Position numbers and translations under genes: made by a program. A stretch of DNA of 12,928 nt from an uncultured Pseudomonadota bacterium (GTDB lineage Bacteria; Pseudomonadota; Gammaproteobacteria; Burkholderiales; Usitatibacteraceae). The stretch spans positions 1-12,928 of the forward strand of contig CAMPHL010000019.1 of the NCBI GenBank assembly GCA_946885905.1. Reading direction: 5' to 3'. Positions 1 through 8,576 of this stretch are shown here, one piece after another. Position 1 is the first letter of the stretch. Every line of letters begins with the position of its first letter. The notes below the pieces were generated by a model. The model was not told where the DNA came from, searched no databases, and saw only the letters and a list, made by a program, of their open reading frames with translations.

Positions 1-1
1 G

Positions 2-523
2 TTCCTTTCGCTCAATCCCAACAACAAGATTCCCGCGATCATCGATCCGGACGGCCCCGGGGGAAAGCCGCTTGCGCTTTTCGAGTCGGGCGCGATCCTG
101 TTCTACCTCGCCGAGAAGCACGGCCGCCTGCTGCCGCGCGATCCGGCCGCGCGCTACGAGACGCTGCAGTGGCTCATGTTCCAGATGGGCGGCGTGGGGC
201 CGATGTTCGGGCAGGTGGGCTTCTTCGTGAAGTTCGCCGGCAAGGATTTCGAGGACAAGCGCCCGCGGGACCGCTACGTTTCCGAAGCGAAGCGCCTGCT
301 CGGCGTGCTCGATGCCCGCCTCGAGGGCCGGCAATGGATCATGGGCGACGAGTACACGATCGCCGACGTCGCCACCTTCCCCTGGATCCGCAACCTCGTG
401 GGCTTCTATGGCGCCGGTGATCTGGTGGGCTTCGATGCCTTCGGCGAGGTGAAGCGCGCCCTCGATGCGTTCGTCACGCGGCCCGCGGTGCAGGCGGGGC
501 TGGCGATTCCGAAGCGAGACTGA
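2..523 (+). CDS. Glutathione S-transferase, YfcG/YghU-like (5' end missing)
   Basis: This is the C-terminal 173 codons of a cytosolic GST; the frame is open from the first bases, so the start lies outside the window. The visible part begins in the thioredoxin-like N-terminal domain: an NPNNKIPAI segment carries the cis-Pro loop, and FESGAILFYLAEK is the glutathione-binding Glu-Ser turn. The all-helical C-terminal domain follows, with the TIAD capping box near residue 118 of the visible part. The wording around LQWLMFQMGGVGPM strongly recalls E. coli YfcG, the Nu-class GST family, whose members act as glutathione-dependent disulfide-bond reductases or peroxidases. The N-terminal residues that would decide the class are missing. 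The stop is 14 bases before the ProXp-ala gene on the same strand, so the two may share a transcript. Family assignment is firm; the substrate is unknown. Confidence 0.9.
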   Translation, partial: FLSLNPNNKIPAIIDPDGPGGKPLALFESGAILFYLAEKHGRLLPRDPAARYETLQWLMFQMGGVGPMFGQVGFFVKFAGKDFEDKRPRDRYVSEAKRLLGVLDARLEGRQWIMGDEYTIADVATFPWIRNLVGFYGAGDLVGFDAFGEVKRALDAFVTRPAVQAGLAIPKRD

Positions 524-529
524 AGGAAG
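523..529 (+). promoter_or_regulatory. Ribosome binding site fixing a GTG start
   Basis: AAGGAAG overlaps the last base of the GST stop codon and lies 8 bases before the GTG at 538. The ATG at 565 has no comparable purine-rich sequence in front of it. This is the main reason for preferring the GTG start of the downstream deacylase gene. Confidence 0.55.
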
Positions 530-537
530 TTCGCGAC

Positions 538-1062
538 GTGCTCGGGCCCGACGATAATCGGCGCATGTCGCCTTTGGATGAATTCCTGGCCCGCCACGGC
601 ATCCACGCCGAGCGCCACGAGCACCCTCCTGTCATGACTGTCGAAGAGTCGGAGCGGCTCGTCCCGACCCTGCCGGGCGCCAAGACCAAGAACCTCTTCC
701 TGCGCGACAAGAAGGGTGTGCGTCACTTCCTCGTGACGGTGCGTCACGACCTTGCGGTGGACCTCGACGCCCTCGCCGGCGTGCTGGGGCTCAACCGCCT
801 GGGCTTCGCTTCACCCGAGCGGCTGGAGAAGTACCTGGGCACCAAGCCCGGGGCCGTGAGCTTGCTGGGGCTCATGAACGATGCCGATCATGCCGTCGAA
901 TTCGTGATCGACCGGGCGCTCTGGGATGCGTCGGCCGTGCATGCGCATCCGCTGGTGAACAGCGCCACGATGGTGATCCCGCACGGGCAGCTGGAACGCT
1001 TCCTCGCCGCGACGGGACACCAGCCGCGCGTCATCGAAGTGCCGGGTCAGGCGCCTGGCTGA
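538..1062 (+). CDS. prdX: Ala-tRNA(Pro) deacylase, ProXp-ala/PrdX (YbaK/EbsC family)
   Basis: A free-standing editing-domain protein of 174 residues (165 if the ATG at 565 is used). Proteins of this family hydrolyse alanine wrongly attached to tRNA(Pro) by ProRS, supporting accurate proline decoding in the cytosol. Family hallmarks visible are HEHPPVMTVEE (residues 28-37), the KTKNLFL segment (49-55) with the conserved Lys51-Asn52 of the active site, the GLNRLGFAS segment (84-92), the GTKPGAVSLLGL glycine-rich loop (101-112) and HPLVNSATMVI (137-147). The length matches the stand-alone enzyme. The GTG start is favoured by a good ribosome site, but the ATG 27 bases further on gives an N-terminus more typical of the family. 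Its last 32 bases overlap the 3' end of the convergent regulator gene. YbaK (Cys-tRNA(Pro)) specificity is less likely, judging from the overall sequence style. Confidence 0.88.
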   Translation: MLGPDDNRRMSPLDEFLARHGIHAERHEHPPVMTVEESERLVPTLPGAKTKNLFLRDKKGVRHFLVTVRHDLAVDLDALAGVLGLNRLGFASPERLEKYLGTKPGAVSLLGLMNDADHAVEFVIDRALWDASAVHAHPLVNSATMVIPHGQLERFLAATGHQPRVIEVPGQAPG

Positions 1063-2041
1063 TCTTTCGCTGTCGCTCGCGCTTCACCGCCTGGCGCGGC
1101 GCCTCGCCGTACGCGGCCCTGAAAGCCCGGGCGAACTGGCTCGCCGACGCGAAGCCACACGCCAGCGCGATCTCCATGACCGAGAGCGATGTCTCCCTCA
1201 GCAGCTGCCGCGATCGCCCCAGTCGCAACGAGAGGTAGTGGGCGTGGATGCCGTGCCCCAGCTGCGCCCGGAAGGCGCGCTCGAGCTGCCGGAGCGACAG
1301 TCCCGCAGCGGCGGCCAATTCACCGCGTGAGAGCGGCGCCTCCAGATTCGCCTCCATCGCCTTCAGCGCCGCGAGCAGCTTCTCGTCGCCCACCCCCAAA
1401 CGGAAACGCAGGTCCATGCGCTGCGGCCCCTCGCCTTCGCGCACGTGCGTATGCAGGAACCAGTCGCTCACGGCAGCCGCGAGGCCGTGCCCGTGATCGC
1501 GCGTGATGAGCGCGGTCATCATGTCGAGCCCGGCGACACCGCCCGAGCACGTGATGCGGTCACCATCGATCACGAAGAGCGAGCGCGTGAGCTCCACGTC
1601 GGGAAAGGATTCCTGGAACGCCGGCATGTAGTCCCAGTGCACGGTGCAGCGCCGCCCCTCGAGCAGGCCGGCGCGCGCCATCACGAACGGACCACCCGAA
1701 ACCCCGCCGATGGCGACACCGCGACGCGCGAGCCGCCTCAGCCACGCGAGCGTCGCCCGATCGCGAAAATGCGTTGGATTGCCGCCAGCGCAGACCAGGA
1801 CGAGGTCGAGGTCGTCTGCCTCGCCGCCCACGGGGAAGTTCGGCGCGACCGTGATCCCGCTCGAAGCCACCGACGGTACGTCGCCGGGCGCCGCGTGCCA
1901 CCAGCTGTATAAGGTCTCGCCCGCCAGCTGGTTGGCCGCCCGCAGGGGTTCCACGACCGAGGCGTACGAGATGAGCGCGAAGTCGGGGATGAGGAGGAAA
2001 CCTACCGATCGGATCGGCGGATGGGTTGCGCGCCGGGCCAT
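1031..2041 (-). CDS. AraC-family regulator with DJ-1/PfpI sensor domain, GbdR/SouR/CdhR type
   Basis: A 336-residue transcription factor. Residues about 12-190 form a class I glutamine-amidotransferase/DJ-1-like domain (GFLLIPDFALISYASVVEPL at 14-33; nucleophile-elbow region at 111-120). Residues about 225-320 form an AraC DNA-binding domain with two helix-turn-helix units, the second ending in the AraC signature around CGFASASQFARAFRAAYGEAP (295-315). The elbow Cys of enzymatic relatives is replaced by Ser115, so the domain is probably a ligand sensor. In Pseudomonas, the relatives GbdR and SouR activate glycine-betaine and sarcosine catabolism genes including soxBDAG. Divergence from soxB here suggests the same job, with sarcosine or dimethylglycine as candidate inducer. 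I chose ATG 2041; a TTG at 2077 would add 12 residues but leave only 34 bases before soxB. The 3' end overlaps the deacylase gene by 32 bases. Confidence 0.9.
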   Translation of the reverse strand: MARRATHPPIRSVGFLLIPDFALISYASVVEPLRAANQLAGETLYSWWHAAPGDVPSVASSGITVAPNFPVGGEADDLDLVLVCAGGNPTHFRDRATLAWLRRLARRGVAIGGVSGGPFVMARAGLLEGRRCTVHWDYMPAFQESFPDVELTRSLFVIDGDRITCSGGVAGLDMMTALITRDHGHGLAAAVSDWFLHTHVREGEGPQRMDLRFRLGVGDEKLLAALKAMEANLEAPLSRGELAAAAGLSLRQLERAFRAQLGHGIHAHYLSLRLGRSRQLLRETSLSVMEIALACGFASASQFARAFRAAYGEAPRQAVKRERQRKISQAPDPALR

Positions 2042-2065
2042 GACGCCGAATGTATATGCGGCGTC
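2042..2065. promoter_or_regulatory. Inverted repeat in the regulator/soxB divergent region, candidate operator
   Basis: Seven-base arms GACGCCG (2042-2048) and CGGCGTC (2059-2065) are perfectly complementary around an A/T-rich 10-base centre. The centre contains TATACA on the minus strand, which resembles a -10 element for the regulator. The site abuts the regulator ATG and lies 46 bases before soxB. An operator for the regulator, or a site coupling its expression with sox, is inferred from position and symmetry only. Confidence 0.35.
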
Positions 2066-2111
2066 GTATTTCGGCAACTCCCTGCCTCGTGCCAGCCTAC
2101 GATGACCGTCG

Positions 2112-3374
2112 ATGCGCTACTCGCTCTTCAACCTTTTCCGCCAGGCGCTATCGGGCCACCGCGGCTGGAAGCCCGCCTGGCGCGACGCATCGCCGAAGGC
2201 CTCCTACGACGCTATCGTGATCGGGGGCGGCGGCCACGGCCTCGCCACCGCCTACTACCTCGCGAAGAACCACGGCATGCGCAACGTGGCGCTCCTCGAG
2301 CGCAGCTGGATCGGCTCGGGCAACGCCGGCCGCAACACCACGATCATCCGCTCCAACTACCTGCTGCCCGGCAACGAGCCCTTCTACGAGCATTCGATGA
2401 AGCTCTGGGAAGGCCTCGAGCAGGACGTGAACTACAACTCGATGGTGAGCCAGCGCGGCGTCCTCAACCTCTTCCACTCCGATGCGCAGCGCGACGCGGC
2501 CGCGCGCCGAGGCAATGCGATGCGCATGCACGGCGTCGATGCGGAGCTGCTCGACCGGGACGACGTGCGTCGCATCGTCCCCTTCCTCGATTTCGACAAC
2601 GCCCGCTTCCCCATCTACGGCGGCCTCTACCAGGGACGCGGCGGCACGGCCCGGCACGATGCGGTGGTCTGGGGATTCGCGCGCGCGGCGAGCGACCTGG
2701 GCGTGGACATCATCCAGAACTGCGAGGTCGCGGGCTTCCTTCGTGAGGGCGATCGAGACGACGCCCGGGTAATCGGCGTCGAGACCTCGCGCGGCACCAT
2801 TCGCGCGCCCAGGATCGGCATGGCGGTCGCGGGCAGCACCTCGCGGCTCGCGCGCCTCGTGAACCTGCGCCTGCCGATCGAGAGCCACGTGCTGCAGGCC
2901 TTCGTCTCCGAGGCGATCAAGCCCTTCATCGATGGCGTCGTCACTTTCGGCGCCGGGCACTTCTACATCAGCCAATCGGACAAGGGCGGGCTCGTCTTCG
3001 GTGGCGACCTCGACATGTACAACTCGTATGCGCAGCGCGGCAACCTGCCCGCGGTCGAGGACGTCTTCACGAGCGCGATGGCGCTGATGCCGCGCATCGG
3101 CCGCGTGCGGGTGCTGCGGTCGTGGGGCGGCGTGATGGACATGTCGATGGACGGCTCGCCCATCATCGACCACACGCCGATCCCGGGCCTGTACCTCAAT
3201 TGCGGCTGGAACTACGGCGGCTTCAAGGCCACTCCCGCCTCGGGCTGGTGCTTCGCGCACCTGATCGCCACCGATGGGCACCACGAGGTCGCGCGCGAGT
3301 ATCGCCTCGATCGCTTCGAGCGCGGTTACCTGATCGACGAGAAAGGCGCGGGCGCCCAGCCCAATCTCCACTGA
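2112..3374 (+). CDS. soxB: Sarcosine oxidase, beta subunit
   Basis: The beta chain (420 residues, normal length) of heterotetrameric sarcosine oxidase carries the flavin site where sarcosine is oxidised to glycine plus a one-carbon unit. A characteristic N-terminal segment (MRYSLFNLF, GWKPAW) precedes the FAD-binding Rossmann motif IVIGGGGHGLATAYYLAK (35-52), followed by the GSGNAGRNTTIIRSNYL region (68-84) typical of SoxB. RGGTARHDAVVWG (176-188) contains His182, which I take to be the residue carrying covalent FMN (His173 in the Corynebacterium enzyme). The C-terminal NCGWNYGGFKATP loop is also family-typical. The ATG at 2112 lacks a strong ribosome site. The stop overlaps the soxD start by one base (TGATG), implying coupled translation. 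The acting substrate could be another N-methyl amino acid, but sarcosine is the default. Confidence 0.95.
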   Translation: MRYSLFNLFRQALSGHRGWKPAWRDASPKASYDAIVIGGGGHGLATAYYLAKNHGMRNVALLERSWIGSGNAGRNTTIIRSNYLLPGNEPFYEHSMKLWEGLEQDVNYNSMVSQRGVLNLFHSDAQRDAAARRGNAMRMHGVDAELLDRDDVRRIVPFLDFDNARFPIYGGLYQGRGGTARHDAVVWGFARAASDLGVDIIQNCEVAGFLREGDRDDARVIGVETSRGTIRAPRIGMAVAGSTSRLARLVNLRLPIESHVLQAFVSEAIKPFIDGVVTFGAGHFYISQSDKGGLVFGGDLDMYNSYAQRGNLPAVEDVFTSAMALMPRIGRVRVLRSWGGVMDMSMDGSPIIDHTPIPGLYLNCGWNYGGFKATPASGWCFAHLIATDGHHEVAREYRLDRFERGYLIDEKGAGAQPNLH

Positions 3375-3637
3375 TGCGGATCGCGTGCTGCTTCTGCGGC
3401 GAACGGGACGTGGGCGAGTTCACCTACCTGGGCGATGCCACCGTCGTGCGCCCGCTGCCCGATGAGCCGGACGCGGCGAAGCGATTCTTCGAGGCGGTGT
3501 ACCTGCGCGACAACCCCGCGGGTCCGCACCAGGAGCTCTGGTACCACGGCTTCGGCTGCCGCAGCTGGCTCAAGGTGACGCGCGACACGCGCACCCACGA
3601 AATCCTGGCCGTCGAATACGCGCGCGGTAAAACATGA
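3374..3637 (+). CDS. soxD: Sarcosine oxidase, delta subunit (zinc-binding)
   Basis: A small 87-residue protein, the usual size of SoxD, encoded between soxB and soxA and overlapping both by 1 and 4 bases. The delta chain has a structural role in the alpha-beta-gamma-delta complex and binds zinc. The expected ligands are present: Cys5 and Cys8 in the ACCFCGER segment, and His58 and Cys62 in WYHGFGC, matching Cys6/Cys9/His59/Cys63 of the characterised enzyme with a one-residue shift. Cys6 is an extra neighbouring cysteine. The ATG at 3374 is fixed by the TGATG overlap with soxB and by the conserved N-terminal MRIxCxxCG pattern. The gene is easily missed because its reading frame stays open well upstream inside soxB. 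Confidence 0.95.
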   Translation: MRIACCFCGERDVGEFTYLGDATVVRPLPDEPDAAKRFFEAVYLRDNPAGPHQELWYHGFGCRSWLKVTRDTRTHEILAVEYARGKT

Positions 3638-6459
3638 ACCGGCTGCCCGGCCTCGGCCTCGTCGATCGCTCGCGGCCCGTCTCCTTCAGGTTCGACGGCA
3701 AGGCCTGCTCGGGGTTCGCCGGCGATACGCTCGCCTCCGCGCTGCTCGCCTCGGGCGTGAAGCTTTTCGGCCGGTCGTTCAAGTATCACCGGCCGCGCGG
3801 ATTGCTCACGGCCGGCTCCGAGGAACCCAATGCGCTGGTGGAGCTGCGCACCGGCCCTCGCCGCGAAGCCAATACGCGAGCGACCGTGGTCGAGCTCTAC
3901 GAAGGCCTCGAAGCGCGCAGCCAGAACCGGTGGCCCTCACTCGCCTTCGACGTCATGGCGGTGAACACGCTCCTCTCGCCCCTGTTCGTCGCCGGCTTCT
4001 ATTACAAGACGTTCATGTGGCCCGCCAAGTGGTGGGAGAAGCTGTACGAGCCGGCGATTCGGCGCGCCGCCGGCCTCGGTCGCGCGGCGCTCGAGGAGGA
4101 TCCCGACACCTACGAGGTGGCCCACGCCTTCTGCGACGTGCTGGTGATCGGCGGAGGCCCCGCGGGACTTGCGGCGGCGCTGGCCGCTGCGCGCGCGAAG
4201 GAGCGCGTGATCCTTTGCGACGAGGACTTCATCCTCGGCGGACGCCTCAATTCCGAGCGCCAGGTGATCGATGGGAAGGAAGGCGCGGCCTGGGCCTCCG
4301 AGACGGCGGCCGAGCTCGAGTCCTGCCCCGAAGTCCGGATCATGAAACGCACGACCGTGTTCGGCGTCTACGATGCGGGCCTTACCGGTGCCCGCAACTT
4401 CGCGGCGCTCGAGCGCGTGAACGACCATGTCGCGGTTGCGCCGCAGCACCAACCGCGCCAGCGGATGTGGAAGATCGTAGCCAGGCGCGCGGTGCTCGCG
4501 GCTGGCGCCATCGAGCGGCCCATCGTCTTCGGCGGCAACGACCGGCCCGGCGTGATGATGGCCTCCGCGGTTCGCACCTACCTCAACCGCTTCGGTGTCG
4601 CCCCGGGAAAGCGCGTCGCCGTATTCACCGCCTGCGACGATGGCCTCCAGACCGCGTCCGACCTGCGCGCGGCCGGCATCGATGTCGCGGCGGTCATCGA
4701 CAGTCGGCAAGGCTCCTGCGTGGTAGAAGCCCATGGCTCTCCCCTGGAGGCGATCACGGTGCGCCACGCCGGCGGCCGAACGGAGAGGCTGCAGGTCGAC
4801 ACACTTGCCGTGAGTGGAGGGTGGAACCCGAACCTCGCGCTGACGACGCACCTGGGAGGCCGTCCTCGATGGGACGACTCGATCGCGGCGTTCGTGCCGG
4901 GCGACCTTCCCGCCGGCATGACGGTCGTAGGCTCCGCCACTGGACGACACGGCGACGGTGCCGCGAACGTGAAACCCATCTGGCAAGTCGAAGGCGGCCG
5001 GGACAAGGCCTTCGTCGACTTCCAGCACGACGTCACCGACGACGATGTGGCCCTTGCCGCGCGTGAGGGCTTCCGCGCCGCCGAGCATCTCAAGCGCTAC
5101 ACGACCCTCGGCATGGCGACCGACCAGGGCAAGACCTCGAACGTGAACGGCCAGGCGATCATGGCCGCCCTCACCCAGCGGTCGATCCCGGAGGTGGGCA
5201 CCACGGCGTTCCGGCCGCCCTACTCGCCTGTCGCCATTGGCGCGGTGGCGGGCATCCACCGCGGAAAGCACTTCCGGCCGACGCGCCTTACGGCGGGCCA
5301 CGCGTGGGCGAAGGAACAAGGGGCCGTGTTCGTGGAGTCCGGGCAATGGCTGCGCGCCCAGTGGTTTCCGCGGCCCGGCGAGAAGGACTGGCTCGAGAGC
5401 GCCGCACGCGAGGTGAAGGCGACGCGCTCGGCCGTGGGGGTGTGCGACGTTTCGACCCTCGGCAAGATCGATATTCAGGGGCCCGATGCCGGGGTGTTCC
5501 TCGACTGCATCTACACGAACATGTTCTCGACACTCCCGGCGGGCAAGGTCCGCTACGGGCTCATGCTGCGCGAGGACGGCTTCGTCATGGACGATGGCAC
5601 CACCGCCCGGCTGGGCGAGCACCACTACCTGATGTCGACCACCACGGTCGGCGCCGGCAAGGTGATGCAGCACCTCGAGCACGCGCGCCAGGTCCTCTGG
5701 CCCGATCTCGACGTGCAGATGGTCTCCGTGACCGAGCAGTGGTCGCAGTACTCGATCGCCGGCCCCAGCTCGCGCCTGCTTTTGCGCAAGCTCCTGGGCG
5801 ATGCGATCGAGGTCTCGAACGAGGCCTTCCCGTACCTCGCCTGCGCCGACTTCACCTGGAAGGGGCGGCGCTGCCGGCTCTTCAGGATCTCCTTTTCGGG
5901 GGAGCTGGCCTACGAGCTGGCCGTGCCGGCGCGCTGGGGTGACACGACCATCCGCGAGATCATGGCCGCGGGCGCCGAGCTCGACATCGTCCCCTACGGC
6001 ACCGAGGCGCTCGGCATCATGCGGGTCGAGAAGGGCCACGTCGCCGGCAATGAGCTGAACGGCACCACCACCGCGGCCGACCTGGGCCTGGGCAAGATGA
6101 TGTCGACGAAGAAGGACTTCATCGGCCGCGTGCTGGCGCAAAGGCAGGGCCTCGTCGATCCGGCGCGGCCGGCGCTCGTCGGCATCAAGCCGGTCGATCG
6201 CTCCCAGCGGCTGCGGGCGGGAGCGCACTTCCTCGACATCGGTGCGCGCCCCGGTTTCGATACGGACCAGGGCTACGTGACCTCGGCCGCGTACTCCCCG
6301 ATGCTCGGGCATTGGATCGGCCTGGGCTTGCTCGCACGCGGGCCCGATCGGCATGGCGAGCGCGTTCGCGCGTTCGACCCGTTGCGGGATGGCGACATCG
6401 AGGTCGAGGTGGTGTCGCCGTACTTCTACGATCCCGACGGTGAACGGCTCAGGTCCTGA
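3634..6459 (+). CDS. soxA: Sarcosine oxidase, alpha subunit
   Basis: The 941-residue alpha chain, close to the family's usual 960-1000. Residues about 13-75 form the ferredoxin-like N-terminal domain (GKACSGFAGDTLASALLASG; FKYHRPRGL). The second part has the NAD-binding motif VLVIGGGPAGLAAALAAA starting near 169, and the NDRPGVMMASAVRTYLNRFG region. From about residue 550 to the end is a GcvT-like tetrahydrofolate domain, with LMLREDGFVMDDGTT (642-657) containing the Asp pair at the catalytic position of GcvT. In the complex this chain binds NAD and tetrahydrofolate and converts the iminium/formaldehyde product to 5,10-methylene-THF. The start ATG overlaps the soxD stop (ATGA). soxG follows after two bases. 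No frameshift or missing domain is visible. Confidence 0.95.
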   Translation: MNRLPGLGLVDRSRPVSFRFDGKACSGFAGDTLASALLASGVKLFGRSFKYHRPRGLLTAGSEEPNALVELRTGPRREANTRATVVELYEGLEARSQNRWPSLAFDVMAVNTLLSPLFVAGFYYKTFMWPAKWWEKLYEPAIRRAAGLGRAALEEDPDTYEVAHAFCDVLVIGGGPAGLAAALAAARAKERVILCDEDFILGGRLNSERQVIDGKEGAAWASETAAELESCPEVRIMKRTTVFGVYDAGLTGARNFAALERVNDHVAVAPQHQPRQRMWKIVARRAVLAAGAIERPIVFGGNDRPGVMMASAVRTYLNRFGVAPGKRVAVFTACDDGLQTASDLRAAGIDVAAVIDSRQGSCVVEAHGSPLEAITVRHAGGRTERLQVDTLAVSGGWNPNLALTTHLGGRPRWDDSIAAFVPGDLPAGMTVVGSATGRHGDGAANVKPIWQVEGGRDKAFVDFQHDVTDDDVALAAREGFRAAEHLKRYTTLGMATDQGKTSNVNGQAIMAALTQRSIPEVGTTAFRPPYSPVAIGAVAGIHRGKHFRPTRLTAGHAWAKEQGAVFVESGQWLRAQWFPRPGEKDWLESAAREVKATRSAVGVCDVSTLGKIDIQGPDAGVFLDCIYTNMFSTLPAGKVRYGLMLREDGFVMDDGTTARLGEHHYLMSTTTVGAGKVMQHLEHARQVLWPDLDVQMVSVTEQWSQYSIAGPSSRLLLRKLLGDAIEVSNEAFPYLACADFTWKGRRCRLFRISFSGELAYELAVPARWGDTTIREIMAAGAELDIVPYGTEALGIMRVEKGHVAGNELNGTTTAADLGLGKMMSTKKDFIGRVLAQRQGLVDPARPALVGIKPVDRSQRLRAGAHFLDIGARPGFDTDQGYVTSAAYSPMLGHWIGLGLLARGPDRHGERVRAFDPLRDGDIEVEVVSPYFYDPDGERLRS

Positions 6460-6461
6460 CC

Positions 6462-6983
6462 GTGACGCCTCCCGTGCTTGAAGCCCGCTCTGCCTTTCAC
6501 GGCCTTCTCGTGCCCGCCGGAAGCGGGCGGGGCGTGATCGTGTCGGATTGCTCCACTGTCGGGCTCACGAGCGTCGAGGCGCGGCGCGGACGGGTCGAGG
6601 CGCTGGATTCGCGGCTGGAGGGAAATCCCGGCGCCATGAAGGTAGGACCGCGCACGTGGTGGGTGGTTGGGAATCCGGACCTGGCGGGCGTGGAAGAGAT
6701 CGCGTCGATCGTCGATCAGTCCGACGCCTACGCGATCCTGCGGCTCACCGGACCGCGCGTGCGCGACGCGCTCGCCAAGCTCGTCTTCATCGACTTGCAT
6801 CCCGAGGCCTTCAAGCCGGGAGATGTCGCGTCTACGGTTGCGGCGCACATGGGCGCCACGCTGTGGAGGCTCGACGATGGAGCGGACGGGGCGGTGTTCG
6901 AGATCGCCTGTTACCGCAGCTTCGCATCGAGCCTCTGGCACGCCCTCGCGACAAGCGCCGCGGAGTTCGGGCTCGCCCCGTAG
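6462..6983 (+). CDS. soxG: Sarcosine oxidase, gamma subunit
   Basis: The last gene of soxBDAG, 173 residues, slightly short of the usual 185-205. The protein resembles the folate-binding fold of GcvT without a full active site. Recognisable parts are the opening PPVLEARSAF, the central TWWVVGNPD segment, AYAILRLTGPRVRDALAKLVFIDLHP (positions about 88-113, typical of SoxG) and the C-terminal CYRSFASSLWHALATSAAEFGL. In the heterotetramer gamma packs against alpha and is structural. The GTG start lies two bases after the soxA stop, with only a weak AGGT ribosome site inside the soxA end, so translation probably depends on coupling. The stop is separated by a single base from the stop of the convergent ABC ATPase gene. 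The family call rests on operon position plus these segments. Confidence 0.9.
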   Translation: MTPPVLEARSAFHGLLVPAGSGRGVIVSDCSTVGLTSVEARRGRVEALDSRLEGNPGAMKVGPRTWWVVGNPDLAGVEEIASIVDQSDAYAILRLTGPRVRDALAKLVFIDLHPEAFKPGDVASTVAAHMGATLWRLDDGADGAVFEIACYRSFASSLWHALATSAAEFGLAP

Positions 6984-6984
6984 C

Positions 6985-7721
<737 letters not shown>

Positions 7722-7725
<4 letters not shown>

Positions 7726-8576
7726 TGCTTCACCGCGTAGCGCGCTTCCAGCCGCACCGTCCAGCGCGCGATCGGGTAGCAGTAGGCGAAGAACCACAGG
7801 AGCACGTAGCTGTAGAAGGCGAGCAGCAGCTCGGGGCGGCTCTCCGCGGAAAGCACCCGCTGCGTCTGGGTCATCATGTCGTTCACACCGACGATCGAGA
7901 CGAGCACCGTGGACATCGTGAGGATCGCGTAGAGGTTCATCCAGGGCGGGAGCATGCGCTTCACGCACTGCGGGATGATGATCATCCAGAAGGTCTGGCG
8001 CCGGTTGAAGGCGAGCGAGTGCGCGGCTTCCCACTGAGTGGTCGGGATCGACTGGATGGCGCCGCGCACGATCTCGGCCACGTTCGCCATCACGGGAAGA
8101 GCGAGCCCGAGCGTCGCCTTGGTCCAGTCGGGAATGGGGATGGTCATGCCGAATACCCTCACCTGGAAGGGAAGCAGCAGCATGCAGTAGAAGAGCAGCA
8201 CCAGCCAGGGCGCGTTCCTGAAGAAGTTGATCGTGAACCAGGCCCCGCCCCGAACCGGCGCCATGAGCGAGATCCGGGCGGCGCCGAGGAAGAAGCCCGC
8301 GACGGTTCCGATCGCCATCGCGAGGAAGCTGATCGCGAGGTTGAAGACGAAACCCTGCGCCAGGACCGGCGTCCACTTGATCAGCGTGTCGATCACGGAG
8401 GCCTTGCCGGATTCTCCCTGGGCCTCGGCGATCCCGCAGCCCACGGCGAAGAGCGCGAGCAGCATCACGCCGTGGGATGCCTCGAGCCTGAAGGGCGCGG
8501 CGCCCTCCACGCGCTCGCGCTCGGCGGCGCGGGCAAGCCGCCCGGCCGTGGGCAACAGCACCGGCAGCGAGCTCAC
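7722..8576 (-). CDS. Polar amino acid ABC transporter, permease (HisM/GltK type), second
   Basis: An inner-membrane permease of 284 residues. The HisQM core runs from about residue 70, with hydrophobic segments near 72-100, 121-137, 155-168, 218-230 and 252-270. The cytoplasmic EAA loop (QWEAAHSLAFNRRQ, 181-194, then IIIPQ) docks on the ATPase; the usual Gly after the Leu of this loop is Ala189 here. The conserved NFFRNAPWLVLLF segment is at 117-129. It is longer than the common 215-240 residues because of an N-terminal extension that includes a separate hydrophobic stretch (37-50). The GTG start at 8576 overlaps the stop of the first permease gene (GTGA); in-frame sequence continues upstream but does not look like protein. 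It pairs with the first permease as a heterodimer. Confidence 0.93.

Noticed and set aside
2042..2077. TTG start at 2077 for the regulator
   Set aside because: It has a passable GAGG upstream, but it would put the inverted repeat inside the gene and leave only 34 bases for two divergent promoters. Not excluded.
2148..3371. Long open frame on the minus strand opposite soxB
   Set aside because: Its translation is low-complexity Ala/Arg/Val/Asp-rich with no family features. It mirrors the GC-rich codon positions of soxB, which is a convincing gene.
3937..6354. 805-codon open frame on the minus strand opposite soxA
   Set aside because: An antisense artefact of high GC content. soxA has clear domains throughout this span on the plus strand.
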